Source: Chamaecrista fasciculata (lineage: Eukaryota > Streptophyta > Magnoliopsida > Fabales > Fabaceae). Taken from it: 64,000 bases of DNA. The notes under the pieces are model-generated. The model did not search any database and was not told the DNA's origin. It saw nothing but the letters and a program-made list of their open reading frames with translations. Below, one piece after another: positions 1-11,688 of the stretch; the stretch's first letter is position 1; each line of letters begins with the position of its first letter. The stretch spans positions 58,240 to 122,239 of the forward strand of contig QANZ01035924.1 of the NCBI GenBank assembly GCA_003254925.1, written 5' to 3'. The translations under genes were made by a program, and so were the position numbers.

Positions 1-1580
1 TTTTTTTTTATAACTTTGCTAGCTAAATTCTCCTTTGAGAGTTGAATGGGAAAGTCCATCTCTATGAGAAAGTTTATAAGTACACCTTAGTGTATAGGCT
101 CAAAGGGGCTAACAAAGGATATATTTGGTAACTGGCTAGTGTTTGGGATAAAGGGGTTGAAGAAACAAATGCCTCTATCATATTAATAACCATTAAATCT
201 AATAAGCTTTAACCAAGAATTAAGACAAGTTCTAGAGAAAATAAAGCCAAGAGACTAATCTCTCTCTAAATAGATGTATATATTATTATATATGGGCTTA
301 ATCTTCCAACTAGGCTGGGTTTCTCTCAAATTGGTCTATAAAAAATCAAGAAGGCTTCGTCACTTTCAATACCCTCTTTTTGTGTGAACCTTCTTATTGT
401 TCAATGTGCCTAGTAGTGGTCAACTGACCCATCTACCTCCCTTAAACCTTGAGAGCACACTTGTTTTAAAAGTCCTTGTGGCGTGGGACATATCCACCAA
501 TTCTTGTACTTGGTCTCTCCTTATAGACCATGTTTTCACTTTTTGCATCATTTTAGTCCACCATTTACTACTAGGGTTGGAGAGAGCCTATTGAACCATC
601 TTGAGCTCTTCTTGACATGGGAGTTAGTACTACTCTAGTACTCACATTAGGCCGTGCTCCGTGAGAGACATGCTTCTTGTAAGCATTACTCCCACTAGAC
701 TTAGCAACTGGAGGTGCGTCTATACGCTTCTCTCGGTGAGTTGCTTGTCCTCCTCTCAACGGAGGTTCACATTCCAAAATTTGTCTCCCTTGCTAGAAAA
801 GTTAGTCTTAAGAAACTTTAAATTCTTAGACTAAAGTTCTATGACTGCATTGTCTTCATCCTCGCTAATGAAGACGTATCCTTTTGAGTGATCAAGCTAC
901 CTCAACAAGAGAAGCTGCTTGCCTCTAAGGGCAAGCTTCCCACACTACCAGGAAGGATCAAGTGTGCTATAAACCCTCATGGTCTTAGCATACTCTAATT
1001 AGGTCTTTTACCCAAGTAGTACTCATAAGGAATTGTGCTCACAGAATTAGAGGGAAAATGGTTAAGCACAACAGTAGCCTTTGGCAAGACATCTCCGAGA
1101 TGGGAACATCCACCTAAGCCATTATCAACTTAACCTACTCCTAAAGCAACCCATGTGCTATAGAGTATATGGAATGGTTAGCTATCTCATTATTTCATTT
1201 TCATCACACAATAGTGAGAAATACAAGGCCCTTTGCCTTGCCCCTCACATCACGTCAAACTATTGATGTCCGCATGGACTAATTTGATGAAGACAAAACT
1301 TCTTATTTCATGACTTAATTGTTTCCAAGTTGCTTTATCTGCAAGACAATGTTCATAAATTTACATTGGGAATTTGTCCTCTCGAATTCTCCTCCGCCAG
1401 TAAGTAAACACGTCCTACACGCCTATTTTAAATAGGTATATCAACCACAAAAGAAGACACAGTAAAACAACTACTTGAACTACGTGAATGTAATTCAAGG
1501 TGTATCACAACACCACCATTACCATAAAATCAAAACCTAACACTATAGAGTCATGATGAATATGCAAATCACACTAAGTC
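1..1580. repeat. Direct repeat copy 1 (period 2,572 bp), open at the window start
   Basis: This stretch recurs almost unchanged 2,572 bp downstream. I see only about four substitutions, for example near 452/3024, 1288/3860, 1328/3900 and 1513/4085. It holds no recognisable protein; the short ORFs inside it recur in both copies simply because the DNA does. A TATA-like stretch (tataaaaaa) lies at 337. Two readings fit. It may be the 5' LTR of a coding-less LTR element, with the matching 3' LTR at 2328-4152, or it may be a tandem segmental duplication. The left edge lies outside the window, so terminal dinucleotides and target duplication cannot be tested. Confidence 0.85.
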
Positions 1581-2572
1581 ATATTCCTAGAATATTCCTG
1601 TGTCGTGGGAATCACCGAATCTGGGCCGGCGGCCCATGTGATAGTGCAAGATTATCTTGTGCTCAACGTGATCTTATAGAATATTCTGATATTTCCCTCT
1701 TGGTTTGGCCCTGTTTGGATATCTGAAACACTGAATAAACCATTAAGTATCAACTATTTATAAAGTATAATAAATAATGCTAATTAACTCTTTTTATCCA
1801 CTTTATTCCACCATACCTCAGTGTTGCCCTTAGCATATTAATTAGTCTAATTCCAATATATTATTATTATAAACATTCCAAAAGAAGGCCAAATAACTTG
1901 TTCACTTTTGGGCTGATCAAATCCCCCACACTTAAGACTTAGCACTCCTGAGCAAAGGTACGAAGTAGAAGAAGAAATAACATGCCAAAGAATCAAGGAA
2001 ATTTCCCAAGTTCATGATTCAAGGCCAGCACTTAGTCGCAAACTATAGCTATAGAATTCACCAAGCAAGTAACTAAGTAAAGTAGTGCAATCCAATTTTT
2101 ATAAGACCAATTCTATAAGTGTATCACTCTCCTCCCTAATTGGGTATCATTTCTCTCTAGTCATGTCTTAGACTAAGTTCCTACAATAAGCTTGTAGAAA
2201 TTCTCAAAGTCTCCACTTTAAGTGAAATAATGATTCTTAATCAAGAGGACTTTAATAGGGTTGTAATGTATGGGAAAGGCTAATATATATGTGAGAAGAA
2301 ATTTAGGGAGAAAAGAAAGAAAAGCGGTGTTTACTTTAAAATCTCTCTTCGAGTTTTCCTTAACAATTCAACTCCACTTATGCAAAGAAAGTAGCTAGCT
2401 CACTGTAAGGCTCATTTGAGTCATTTGGCACAGGACTCTACTCTTTTGACTGGCCAATTTTTTTCTCTTGATAAGCTCTTATGATAATACTTTGATTACT
2501 CGAGCTTCCTCAAAGATACTTTTGTTTGCTCGACTTATATATATTTTTCTTTTGCCAAGATCTTTTATATCC
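1581..2572. repeat. 992-bp stretch between the two direct repeats, no coding
   Basis: No domain is recognised. At 1918-1957 there is a C-rich stretch whose reverse complement reads aagtgtgggggat, which recalls the non-coding part of large Tat/Athila-type gypsy elements; this is from memory and weak. At 2304-2327 a nearly pure purine run is followed by TGTTTAC. It would serve as the polypurine tract of a plus-strand LTR element whose 3' LTR starts at 2328. No primer-binding site could be recognised after 1573 or 1580. Confidence 0.5.
2304..2327 (+). other. Possible polypurine tract
   Basis: The run agggagaaaagaaagaaaag and its flanks are almost all purine and end directly before TGTTTAC. In a plus-strand LTR retrotransposon this would be the second-strand primer next to the 3' LTR. 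The call depends on the LTR interpretation of the flanking direct repeats. Confidence 0.3.
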
Positions 2573-4152
2573 TTTTTTTTTATAACTTTGCTAGCTAAAT
2601 TCTCCTTTGAGAGTTGAATGGGAAAGTCCATCTCTATGAGAAAGTTTATAAGTACACCTTAGTGTATAGGCTCAAAGGGGCTAACAAAGGATATATTTGG
2701 TAACTGGCTAGTGTTTGGGATAAAGGGGTTGAAGAAACAAATGCCTCTATCATATTAATAACCATTAAATCTAATAAGCTTTAACCAAGAATTAAGACAA
2801 GTTCTAGAGAAAATAAAGCCAAGAGACTAATCTCTCTCTAAATAGATGTATATATTATTATATATGGGCTTAATCTTCCAACTAGGCTGGGTTTCTCTCA
2901 AATTGGTCTATAAAAAATCAAGAAGGCTTCGTCACTTTCAATACCCTCTTTTTGTGTGAACCTTCTTATTGTTCAATGTGCCTAGTAGTGGTCAACTGAC
3001 CCATCTACCTCCCTTAAACCTTGAGAGCATACTTGTTTTAAAAGTCCTTGTGGCGTGGGACATATCCACCAATTCTTGTACTTGGTCTCTCCTTATAGAC
3101 CATGTTTTCACTTTTTGCATCATTTTAGTCCACCATTTACTACTAGGGTTGGAGAGAGCCTATTGAACCATCTTGAGCTCTTCTTGACATGGGAGTTAGT
3201 ACTACTCTAGTACTCACATTAGGCCGTGCTCCGTGAGAGACATGCTTCTTGTAAGCATTACTCCCACTAGACTTAGCAACTGGAGGTGCGTCTATACGCT
3301 TCTCTCGGTGAGTTGCTTGTCCTCCTCTCAACGGAGGTTCACATTCCAAAATTTGTCTCCCTTGCTAGAAAAGTTAGTCTTAAGAAACTTTAAATTCTTA
3401 GACTAAAGTTCTATGACTGCATTGTCTTCATCCTCGCTAATGAAGACGTATCCTTTTGAGTGATCAAGCTACCTCAACAAGAGAAGCTGCTTGCCTCTAA
3501 GGGCAAGCTTCCCACACTACCAGGAAGGATCAAGTGTGCTATAAACCCTCATGGTCTTAGCATACTCTAATTAGGTCTTTTACCCAAGTAGTACTCATAA
3601 GGAATTGTGCTCACAGAATTAGAGGGAAAATGGTTAAGCACAACAGTAGCCTTTGGCAAGACATCTCCGAGATGGGAACATCCACCTAAGCCATTATCAA
3701 CTTAACCTACTCCTAAAGCAACCCATGTGCTATAGAGTATATGGAATGGTTAGCTATCTCATTATTTCATTTTCATCACACAATAGTGAGAAATACAAGG
3801 CCCTTTGCCTTGCCCCTCACATCACGTCAAACTATTGATGTCCGCATGGACTAATTTGATGAAGACAGAACTTCTTATTTCATGACTTAATTGTTTCCAA
3901 GTTGCTTTGTCTGCAAGACAATGTTCATAAATTTACATTGGGAATTTGTCCTCTCGAATTCTCCTCCGCCAGTAAGTAAACACGTCCTACACGCCTATTT
4001 TAAATAGGTATATCAACCACAAAAGAAGACACAGTAAAACAACTACTTGAACTACGTGAATGTAATTCAAGGTGTATCACAACACAACCATTACCATAAA
4101 ATCAAAACCTAACACTATAGAGTCATGATGAATATGCAAATCACACTAAGTC
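2573..4152. repeat. Direct repeat copy 2 (period 2,572 bp)
   Basis: This matches 1-1580 base for base apart from about four substitutions. Identity stops abruptly after 'cactaagtc': copy 1 continues atattcc, copy 2 continues ctaagtt. An LTR end would be expected at CA, which occurs at 4145, seven bases before identity ends. That is the main argument for tandem duplication over an LTR pair. The very low divergence implies a recent event, or an assembly duplicate. Confidence 0.85.
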
Positions 4153-4984
4153 CTAAGTTCTCTCGATGAGATAAAACACAATGAGATCTGGTCAAAATTT
4201 AGAACACATTGCATGTATAAAGACAAAGAGTGACCACTATGCAACTTGAGTTTGTAGAAGCCTAACCCCATTACTTTATAGTTTTTTTGTTCCCCCAAGG
4301 ATACTTCTGCTCCCACTAGGCAGAGGGCGGAACTCCATGAACCAATGCTCATGGGTGAGAGGAAAAAATGTTGTAAACTATTTTGCGTGTAATGTCCTTT
4401 TGACACAAACACCATTTGACCTTGATCTAAACCTCATTTGCTCCCTTGCTTCTCTTTTGAACCAAGGCTACTTACGATACCCTCAACCTGTCTCTTCTAA
4501 ACACAACATCTCTTGGACCTATTATCCTTGTTCTTGGAGCCTAGTGCTCTAAGAAGCATCAAACACTTACACTACGTGCTTGATGATTTTGCAACCTTAT
4601 GCCACTAATCCTTCAGCACCATGCGGTGTTTGATATCATGAAGAAATTTGATGATATCAGTGGAGGTAAAAATAACCTACGCATGCTCCCAAGAGGAGGG
4701 AAGCGATATGGTAATAGTTTGGGCTTACTACTTACCAGTTGGGAGTTTCAGGCTGACACATACTCCCAAATCATGTTTGGTTTCTCCCTTTGATGTGTCT
4801 CAATGCTCTTGTCAGAGTGCATCTTAGAGACATCAAACTTGATTATTAAAACATCTAATGTGGGTGTTAACCACATGACATGAATGTATACATATATACA
4901 AATGCATTTTTCCTTTTTTTTTTGTTGGCTAACATGGACAAATGATTACAATTTAAAATATTAGTTATCAATAAAGTTTGAATT
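4153..4984. other. Unassigned flank, no gene recognised
   Basis: This single-copy stretch follows the duplication. Several ORFs of 60-90 codons overlap on both strands (4146-4415, 4337-4552, 4599-4793), but none shows a domain, a splice context or a partner copy in the window. It may be the remainder of the element whose repeat ends at 4152. Confidence 0.4.
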
Positions 4985-4993
4985 TTATTAAAT

Positions 4994-5438
4994 GGCAAAA
5001 GCATATTTGGTTTCTCAAATTATGAGTAAGTCTCAGTTGTATCATAAACGTTTTTTGCTGTCAACTGTACTCTTCAAGTTCACATTTGAATCAATATATA
5101 GTACCCTAAGGCCTAACGCCATTTAATTGTCAACAAAAATTGGTAATATGACAAATAACTTTTTTCATCTTTATTTAGTGTCAATTGTAACAAAAAAATT
5201 TCACATTCATGTCAACTGTACCCGTAAAACTTTCACATTTTTTTATCAATTGTACCTCCAAAAATGTTGATGTCACCATAATGTCAACATTTTTTGTTAA
5301 CGATTTAGATAACATTAGGTCCTTGGATACAATTGAGCCTAATGTGAAACTTCAGAGGTACAATTAAAAACAAGAAACCTTTTAGGGGTACAACTGAGAC
5401 TTATTATATAGTTTTAGAGCATCGGGAGTTCTTTTGCC
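4994..5438. mobile_element. Mutator-like MITE with 9-bp target duplication
   Basis: The 445-bp element starts GGCAAAAG and ends CTTTTGCC, and the inverted similarity continues inward (agtctcagttgta on the left, tacaactgagact on the right). It is flanked by the perfect 9-bp direct repeat TTATTAAAT at 4985-4993 and 5439-5447, the target length typical of Mutator-like transposons. It has no coding capacity and must have been moved by an autonomous element elsewhere. Confidence 0.85.
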
Positions 5439-5840
5439 TTATTAAATTCAAACTTATCTATATTTTTTTTAAGTTACACGCAAATACTTAAATTAAACTT
5501 TATTATGAATTAATTTACTAATTTATTATATTATCTTAAATAAAAATATCTTATTGTCATTTCAATCTCACAGACGACCATCATTTAGATTACCTAAATT
5601 TCAATTGATTCTATATAATCATTTTAATTATCATTAAATTTCTAAATTCTTTTGATATTTCTTGATTCTCCATAAACAGCGACATCAATTTCTTCATTGT
5701 GTCTATTGTGTTATTATTCTCTCCTTTCCCTTTAAACCATGTCAAACGAATTTAAACCTAAGCTAAATATAGCCAAACGAATTTGGTTCAAACTATTATT
5801 CAGGAAATCGATAATAAATGATGAAAATCTCATCTACTAT

Positions 5841-6320
5841 TGATACGGTCCGCTCGGAAGGCACGCTCAGACATACCGACCAGACTTGGAAGCCGACTCG
5901 TCACAGGAGCCTGGCTGCCCCAGCAGGTCGGCTTGCACAGCACAGAAGACCTACCCATCAATGTTACCCTGTCTCCCAGTAGGCTAACAAATGGGTCCCG
6001 CACACGTCACTGTCACCAGAATAACAACCCTAACCCCTAGAGACCTAGGGGTGGGTCCCACCTATAATATCCCCACCAGTATAACAACCCTACCCACTAG
6101 GGTCCTAGGGGTAGGACCACCCTACAAGGATATTCCCCCTTCCTCAAGCCTATAAAAGCCATTATCAGGTAATACACACACACATGATTTCAGACATCAC
6201 TACTCTTACTCTACCCATTCACTCGCTAACTTAATCGTCAGAGGCCCTCTTGGGGTTTCACCCCCATCGGAGTGTCTTGCAGGACCGGCGGTACAGGGCG
6301 AAGCTGGAGAGGTGATATCA
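5841..6320 (+). mobile_element. Solo LTR of a Ty3/gypsy-type element (480 bp)
   Basis: The LTR begins TGATAC and ends GATATCA, giving terminal inverted TGATA/TATCA. It is flanked by the 5-bp target duplication ACTAT (5836-5840 and 6321-6325). Inside are a TATA box (6151), a CTAACTTA motif, a G-run/C-run hairpin and CTTGCAGG near the 3' end, an order shared with the LTRs at 39,745 and 60,344. A 60-bp internal tandem repeat occupies 6014-6120. Perfect flanking repeats around one LTR mean LTR-LTR recombination removed the internal region. Confidence 0.9.
6151..6158 (+). promoter_or_regulatory. TATA box of solo LTR
   Basis: Tataaaag lies 310 bp into the solo LTR and about 85 bp before the CTAACTTA motif. 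It is the likely core promoter of the former element and fixes the plus orientation of the LTR. Confidence 0.6.
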
Positions 6321-6325
6321 ACTAT

Positions 6326-8400
6326 ACATCTCATCTATGATAATATATGATAATTGTTAATAACAAGCTTGACAAATTCGAAGCATTAAGATTGTATGTT
6401 TCAAATATTTATGCTCTTTATAATCTTTATGCTTCAATATATATATATATATATATTCACATACCTAATAATTGATAAGTAACTAATATATATATATTTA
6501 ACAGAATCTTGATCAATTAAGAGCAAAATAGTACTTATTAAATTTGTTAGCTATATTTTTGCCCATGTTGACTTAAAAAGTTGTTTTAAAAAATAATCAA
6601 TATTAGGAAGAATGGATTCTCTTATCCAATTATTTCAATCTAAATATATCGTTTATCCAATAAGATTGAGAGAGAAAATCAGTCTCAACAACAATTGTAA
6701 ATAAGAAATTGACTACTACGAGATCGAATCTTAATACCTTTTTTTAGGCTATTCTCTTACGCTATTTCTTTCCTTTTATTTTTCATTTTCAAGAGACACA
6801 AATGAGTTATCCAAAATATAGTTAAGTGGTCGATAAAGTTAATTATGACTATGTGAATTTTATGTGAGTTGATTATTTTGAAGATCTGATGAATCTTGTC
6901 GATCAAAATTTGGGTGAAAATTTTCAAGAAGGTCAACATAATACTTTTCAGGTTAGCATTTATACATATTCTTTCTTAGGGGTTGGTTGGGAGGATTGTT
7001 GAGTGATGTGAGATAGTTTATGAGTTCAAACTATTGATTGTGAGTTTAATTAGTGAGTGGATTAAGATAAGATACAATGATTTGCAAATCATCATAAACC
7101 ACTAAAATGTTCATTTTTTCAAAACCCCAAATGGAGGTGGGGGGTTATGATGATTTGAAACTCTAATAACTTTTACTTTCCTTCAAAGTCTCAAAGTGGT
7201 CCCTTATGTATGAGTTGAGTTTCAAATTGATCCATTATCTTTCATTTGTTTCTTATTGGTTCAATATGTTTAATTCGTGTTTCATATTAGTCATACCATT
7301 AGCTTCTGTAAAATTATTCTGTTAAAGATAATGTGACATAATGATGCGGCACCATTCTATCTCATATATGTCATGATCTCCCTCCTAAGTGGCTTATAAC
7401 ATGAGCTGGCAATTAAAAAGACGGAAATTTCCAATCTAAATCACCCAAATGACGTCATTCTCTTTCAAAACAAAATTGTTATTTATATACTTTGTTATGT
7501 TGATCTCTTCTACGTACCTACCGAATCGTCGTCGACTTCATCACCTAATTTCCAATCTAAATGTCTCCTTATTTAAAAAAACAATTAATCTCTTGCATCA
7601 ATTTGAAGATTGAAATAGTACGTACTACGTAGCAAAATATATTCTTCCACTTTAGAGTTAAGATAAAACTATAGTAGTTACGTTCCATTAATTTGTTCAT
7701 TAACTACAAGCCTAGCCCGTCATGATCGTGCTTATCCATGTCTCAATGTCGTCGATCTTCTCAGATCATATTTTTTCTTTCCTGCTAAAAACATATAATT
7801 TTTAACTCTATGTAAATAAATGTTAAAGAGTTATATATGTTATGTTAGATGTATGGTTTGCAATAGTTTGTATTGCCTATCAGTTCTATTTTACTTAGGA
7901 GATGTCCTAAATCCCTTTGATGAATCTCATCCTCAGGGTTAAATTTTATAGCCAGTTTATTGATTTAATTTTAATTTTGTGACGAAAAAATTTCATTGTT
8001 GAAATGGCTTCGACATTTCATTTAGTTGTAACTGACAAATACTACTAATATTTGTTAATATTTCAATAATACTACTAATATTTTAATGATATATATGTTT
8101 TAAGAATAACTTTAAAATATTGAATAAAATTTCTAAATATTTGAATTTTTGTATTGTGTTTTAGATTTGGACCAGCCGCTCAACTATCCAGATATTTAAA
8201 CCATCACATTATTAAAAACCATCAACTGTGCAGCGTACCATTGATGTTTATCAAGCCTTCAAGGTATTAATATTTATATAGATGCTATCAATAATATATA
8301 TTATTTAGAAGGAACTATTGAACTATTTACAAAGAAAATATACTATTCGATCGGTCACTGAATTTATTCCAAAAAAATTGAATCTTCCACCAAACAACAA
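6326..8400. other. AT-rich intergenic DNA, no gene
   Basis: No conserved coding seen. (TA)n occurs near 6436-6455. The segment about 6975-7130 resembles 53,165-53,310 (shared words tttaattagtgagt and tttgcaaa.catcataaa), so both are probably copies of one short MITE family. The stretch 7190-7330 has the 'gtctcaaagtggtcccttat' style of half-arms seen in foldback elements, but no opposite arm was found. Confidence 0.4.
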
Positions 8401-8429
8401 CTCAGTGGGATTGAACTTCACATCAACCT

Positions 8430-8915
8430 CCATGGTGTCCATCACCAAATTCATCTCTTGGGCTTCTTTGTGGTTCCCAGAACACACTCCTCGCAACATA
8501 ATCATTCTGATCCGACTCCTTTTTCTCTGTGACTTCTGGTGCCTTCACTCTACTCAAAAACTTCAACGCCTCCCTCACCGCCGACGCCAACAACCGGAGC
8601 GACATCGTCGTTGGAGAATACATTGTCAACATCGACGTCGGACAGAGCCTTGTGAGGAGTTGGAGTTATTTACCCGCTGCTATTGTTCCAGTGAATGTCA
8701 CGTATTCCTCAGCGTTTCCTGATTATATAGCGCCAAGCGATATCTATCAAACGACGAGGGATATGGGAAGTAACGGAACAAGGAACAAGATAAGTAATCT
8801 GACTTGGGAATTTATTGTGGATTCTGGGTTTACTTACATGCTTCGCCTACATTTTTGCGAAACTGATCCAAACATGAGGAAATGCGATGACAGATGTGAA
8901 GTTTCGAAGTCTCCG
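8430..8915 (+). pseudogene. Fragment of a malectin-like (CrRLK1L/FERONIA-type) receptor kinase ectodomain
   Basis: The frame opening at 8529 encodes TSGAFTLLKNFNASLTADA, then an IVVGEYIVNIDVGQ stretch, then LTWEFIVDSGFTYMLRLHFC, the hallmark core of the malectin-like domain of plasma-membrane CrRLK1L kinases, which sense cell-wall state and RALF peptides. Upstream the homologous reading (FFSV just before TSG) is in a different frame, and a stop lies between. After the KCDDRC segment the frame shifts near 8905 and stops at 8918. There is no signal peptide, transmembrane segment or kinase domain in the next several kb. It is therefore a truncated, frameshifted relic, possibly carried here by a transposon or gene duplication. 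The family call is strong; the exact member cannot be named. Confidence 0.8.
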
Positions 8916-10690
8916 TGATCCACCACGCGAACACCCACGCCACCACCGCCAACATCTTTCGGCAGCTCACCGGGGCGCCGTCGAGTCTCACGAAGAGGAA
9001 GATGGAGTTGAGTCGGAGATGGTGGCTGATGCTATTGCGCCGTGTATTTTTTTTTCTACAGTCTTAACCCTAATTCCCTCATTTTGGTTCAAATTGCAAA
9101 ATGGTTCTTTTTTAAGTTTGTTTGAATAGAAAAAACGCTCAAATTACAAAACAGTCCACCTTAAAATTCATTCTAACTTGGCTGCGTTAATTTGGATGGA
9201 AAAAACCACCTGGGACCCTATTTGCTAACGGAGGAAACCATAGGCCCCAATTTGAAACTTTTTAAACCACATGGACCCTATCTGAAAATGGGTCAAACCA
9301 TAGGGCCCTTTTCTGTAATTTACCCTGACAAATGAGGTCAAATTTGGTTCTGAAGGTGGACCGCTCATCTCATAGTCAAACGAGTGAAGTTAGTTATATT
9401 CCTTTCATTTAAAGTCTATTTAGACTGAAGAACTGAAATAGGCAAATAATGATCTTTCTTGGGAATGAATTTATGAACTGAATTTAATAATTTAGAATGT
9501 TTTGTTTAATTTATAAATTTAAATCAATACAAAGTAGATGATGTAAACAAAAATCAAAAAAGTATTTTTCTTGTAAAAAGTTTTCTTTTCGTTTTGGCCA
9601 AGTTATAAAAAGATTTTAATAGAAGATAAATATTTTCAAATAAGTAAAAATTTATCTTGGTTCTTAAGTTTAATGTTACTTATATTTTTGTTTTTAATAA
9701 TTATAATTTTTTATTTTATTATTGTAAGAATGGAGTACTTACAAGAATTATAATTATTAGTAAAGGTGTAATTTAATTCTTTTAATCCACATTAGAACGG
9801 GAACTCAAATGGCATGACTGAGACGTCATGGTTCGATTATGAGTTAGTCGTATTCTTAGATCTATCCAATAAGGCAATTCTTGCATGCATTGAGTAACAA
9901 TCATAAATGTTAATGTCACTCTAATAATCCAAACTAAAATTTTGACTTTTGATATATATATATATATATATATATTCTTTTTGAAAAATTCGATAGAAAG
10001 TGACGTAGCTTTAGTTAATCAATTTGAAGTCATTAGATCTGCCTTTGTTGAAGGTGTCCCTCTCCCATGTAGTGGGAGTATTTTTGTTTTTGTTTTTGTT
10101 TTTGAAACCGACTTAAATACTATAGATTTGCAATCCAAACTTCTTCTCAAAGGCTAAATGATGGTGAAGAACAGATCCTCAGAGAAGTTTTCTTGATCTG
10201 GCAGAATCTTTGGAGATCAACAAAGGAGATGGAAATCGGATTGGAAACAAGTGAAGATCTGAGCTTGGCATCTGGTTTGCTTCTTCTTTATTTTAAATGT
10301 GTTTTTGTCAGTGATTTCTTCTCCTTTTTAGAATATTTTGGTGATGGTTTATTTTATTTTTGTTCTCCCCTTCTGTGTTGCTTGGGGTTTGATTTCTCTT
10401 CTATCAGATGTGGGTCTTGGGAGTTAAAGATTGTTTGTATTGAGATTTTTTTGTCCTTTGGTAGATTCCCATTTACCCCCCATTTTCTTCTGAATTGGCT
10501 CTGTACTCTTTCATGACTTGCCAGTTGCCATGACTTGAACAAAAAGAAAACTGAATACTAAAATGATTTGACGTTATAGTTTGTAAAACTAGTTCTTGTC
10601 GTTAGTTTGATTACTATTAATTCTTACGATAATATTAAAAAAATTTAACAATATCAGAAATATAATTAATAACAAAAGGATTTTAAGTCT
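8916..10690. other. Gene-free stretch with a Mutator-like end near 9160-9330
   Basis: The part around 9160-9330 carries the phrase style '..ggaccctat..aaaccacatgg..gtaatttaccct', which matches the terminal arm of the GGGTAAATTA element at 14,532. It is probably one arm of a related element whose other arm I cannot place. Further on are (TA)n at 9952-9975, four tandem tttttg hexamers at 10083-10104, and a 10,160-10,260 stretch with exon-like composition but no recognisable product. Confidence 0.35.
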
Positions 10691-10699
10691 CAAAATTAA

Positions 10700-10830
10700 A
10701 AGTCATGTTATCCAAGTTTGATTGGTTTAGTGGTCATTTCACTAGGTCGCTTAAGCAATTGTCGGGGGTTCGAATCTCGTCTTATATATGCAGCAACTAA
10801 TTGGCTAGCGGAAAACCTTAAAAGTCACAA
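10700..10830 (+). mobile_element. tRNA-derived SINE
   Basis: The pol III promoter is visible: a box A-like segment (TGGTTTAGTGGT) at about 10723 and a perfect box B (GGTTCGAATC) about 45 bp later. These are followed by the plant SINE body word gcagcaactaattggctagc. The cloverleaf does not close, so this is not a functional tRNA gene. The 3' boundary is approximate and no target duplication was defined. Confidence 0.7.
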
Positions 10831-11016
10831 AATTTCCATTTGCTGTTCTTTATTACATTATCAATCTCTTCTATTTTTAATAACATTACAAAAAATTATT
10901 AAAAAATACTTCAGAATTATGAAAGCTTCATTTTATAAATTTGTATCATTTTAAAATAATATTTACATAACTTTTATGATATACAAAGCTCCTCCATCAT
11001 TAGATTGTGTTTCAAT

Positions 11017-11356
11017 CTATGAAGCATGGACAATGACACGGACACAAACACACCGACACGTCAAATTTTTAAACTTACACGATACAACACGATATATATT
11101 TATATATATAAATGATAAAAAATTCAAAAATTTTGATAAAAAATTCATAAATTTTGATAAAAAATTTAAAATTATAATATCCATTCATGATATATGTCAT
11201 TACTTTTTATTGTTTGTCATGTTAAAGTCACAAAAAATCGATTTTATATTTTGAAATTTATGAATATGTGTTGCATGGGTGTCGTACGAGTGTCAGACAC
11301 GGACACGTGTCTGACACGGTGACACACCTGCAAAATGAAGTGTCCATGCTTCATAA
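11017..11356. mobile_element. hAT-type MITE (GAAGCATGGACA family), copy 1
   Basis: The 340-bp element has inverted termini cTATGAAGCATGGACA and TGTCCATGCTTCATAa and is flanked by the perfect 8-bp repeat GTTTCAAT (11009-11016 and 11357-11364), as expected for hAT transposition. Subterminal arrays of acacg/cgtgt words ('gacacggacac', 'gtgtctgacacgg') fill both ends and may be transposase-binding sites. A second copy in opposite orientation sits at 57,285-57,630. Confidence 0.85.
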
Positions 11357-11688
11357 GTTTCAATTATGAAATATCGATTGTTTTTGGTTGTATCATTAGT
11401 CACTAATGAATTGTGCAAATTTCATTACGATAATTACATACTAACGAGAAACGAGGTGTGGTCAACTTTCGTTAAATTACCATAATGAGATCAAATTTTT
11501 GAACCCAAACCAACTCAAACTAGTGGGTTGAATTGGTTTTGGTGGATTGGACCAACCCATTGAACACCCTTTTACTTAATAACAAGGAAAGTTTGATTTT
11601 TTTTGAAAGATGTGTTATTTTTTGAAGACATTGATGAGATGGTATTAAATGATAAGAGTTTTAAAAATTAATTTACTACTTAATTGTA

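Noticed and set aside
571..777. 68-codon minus ORF repeated at 3,143
   Set aside because: Repeated only because the DNA is duplicated; no recognisable gag or host motif.
8323..8505. Minus-strand ORF overlapping the malectin-like fragment
   Set aside because: Shadow of the plus-strand receptor-kinase relic; no domain of its own.
10193..10516. 107-codon ORF with exon-like upstream sequence
   Set aside because: Phe/Leu/Cys-rich low-complexity translation, no homologous copy, no splice context; an untranslated leader of a lost gene cannot be excluded.
10718..10790. tRNA gene suggested by box A and box B
   Set aside because: No acceptor or anticodon stem closes; the downstream body matches plant SINEs.
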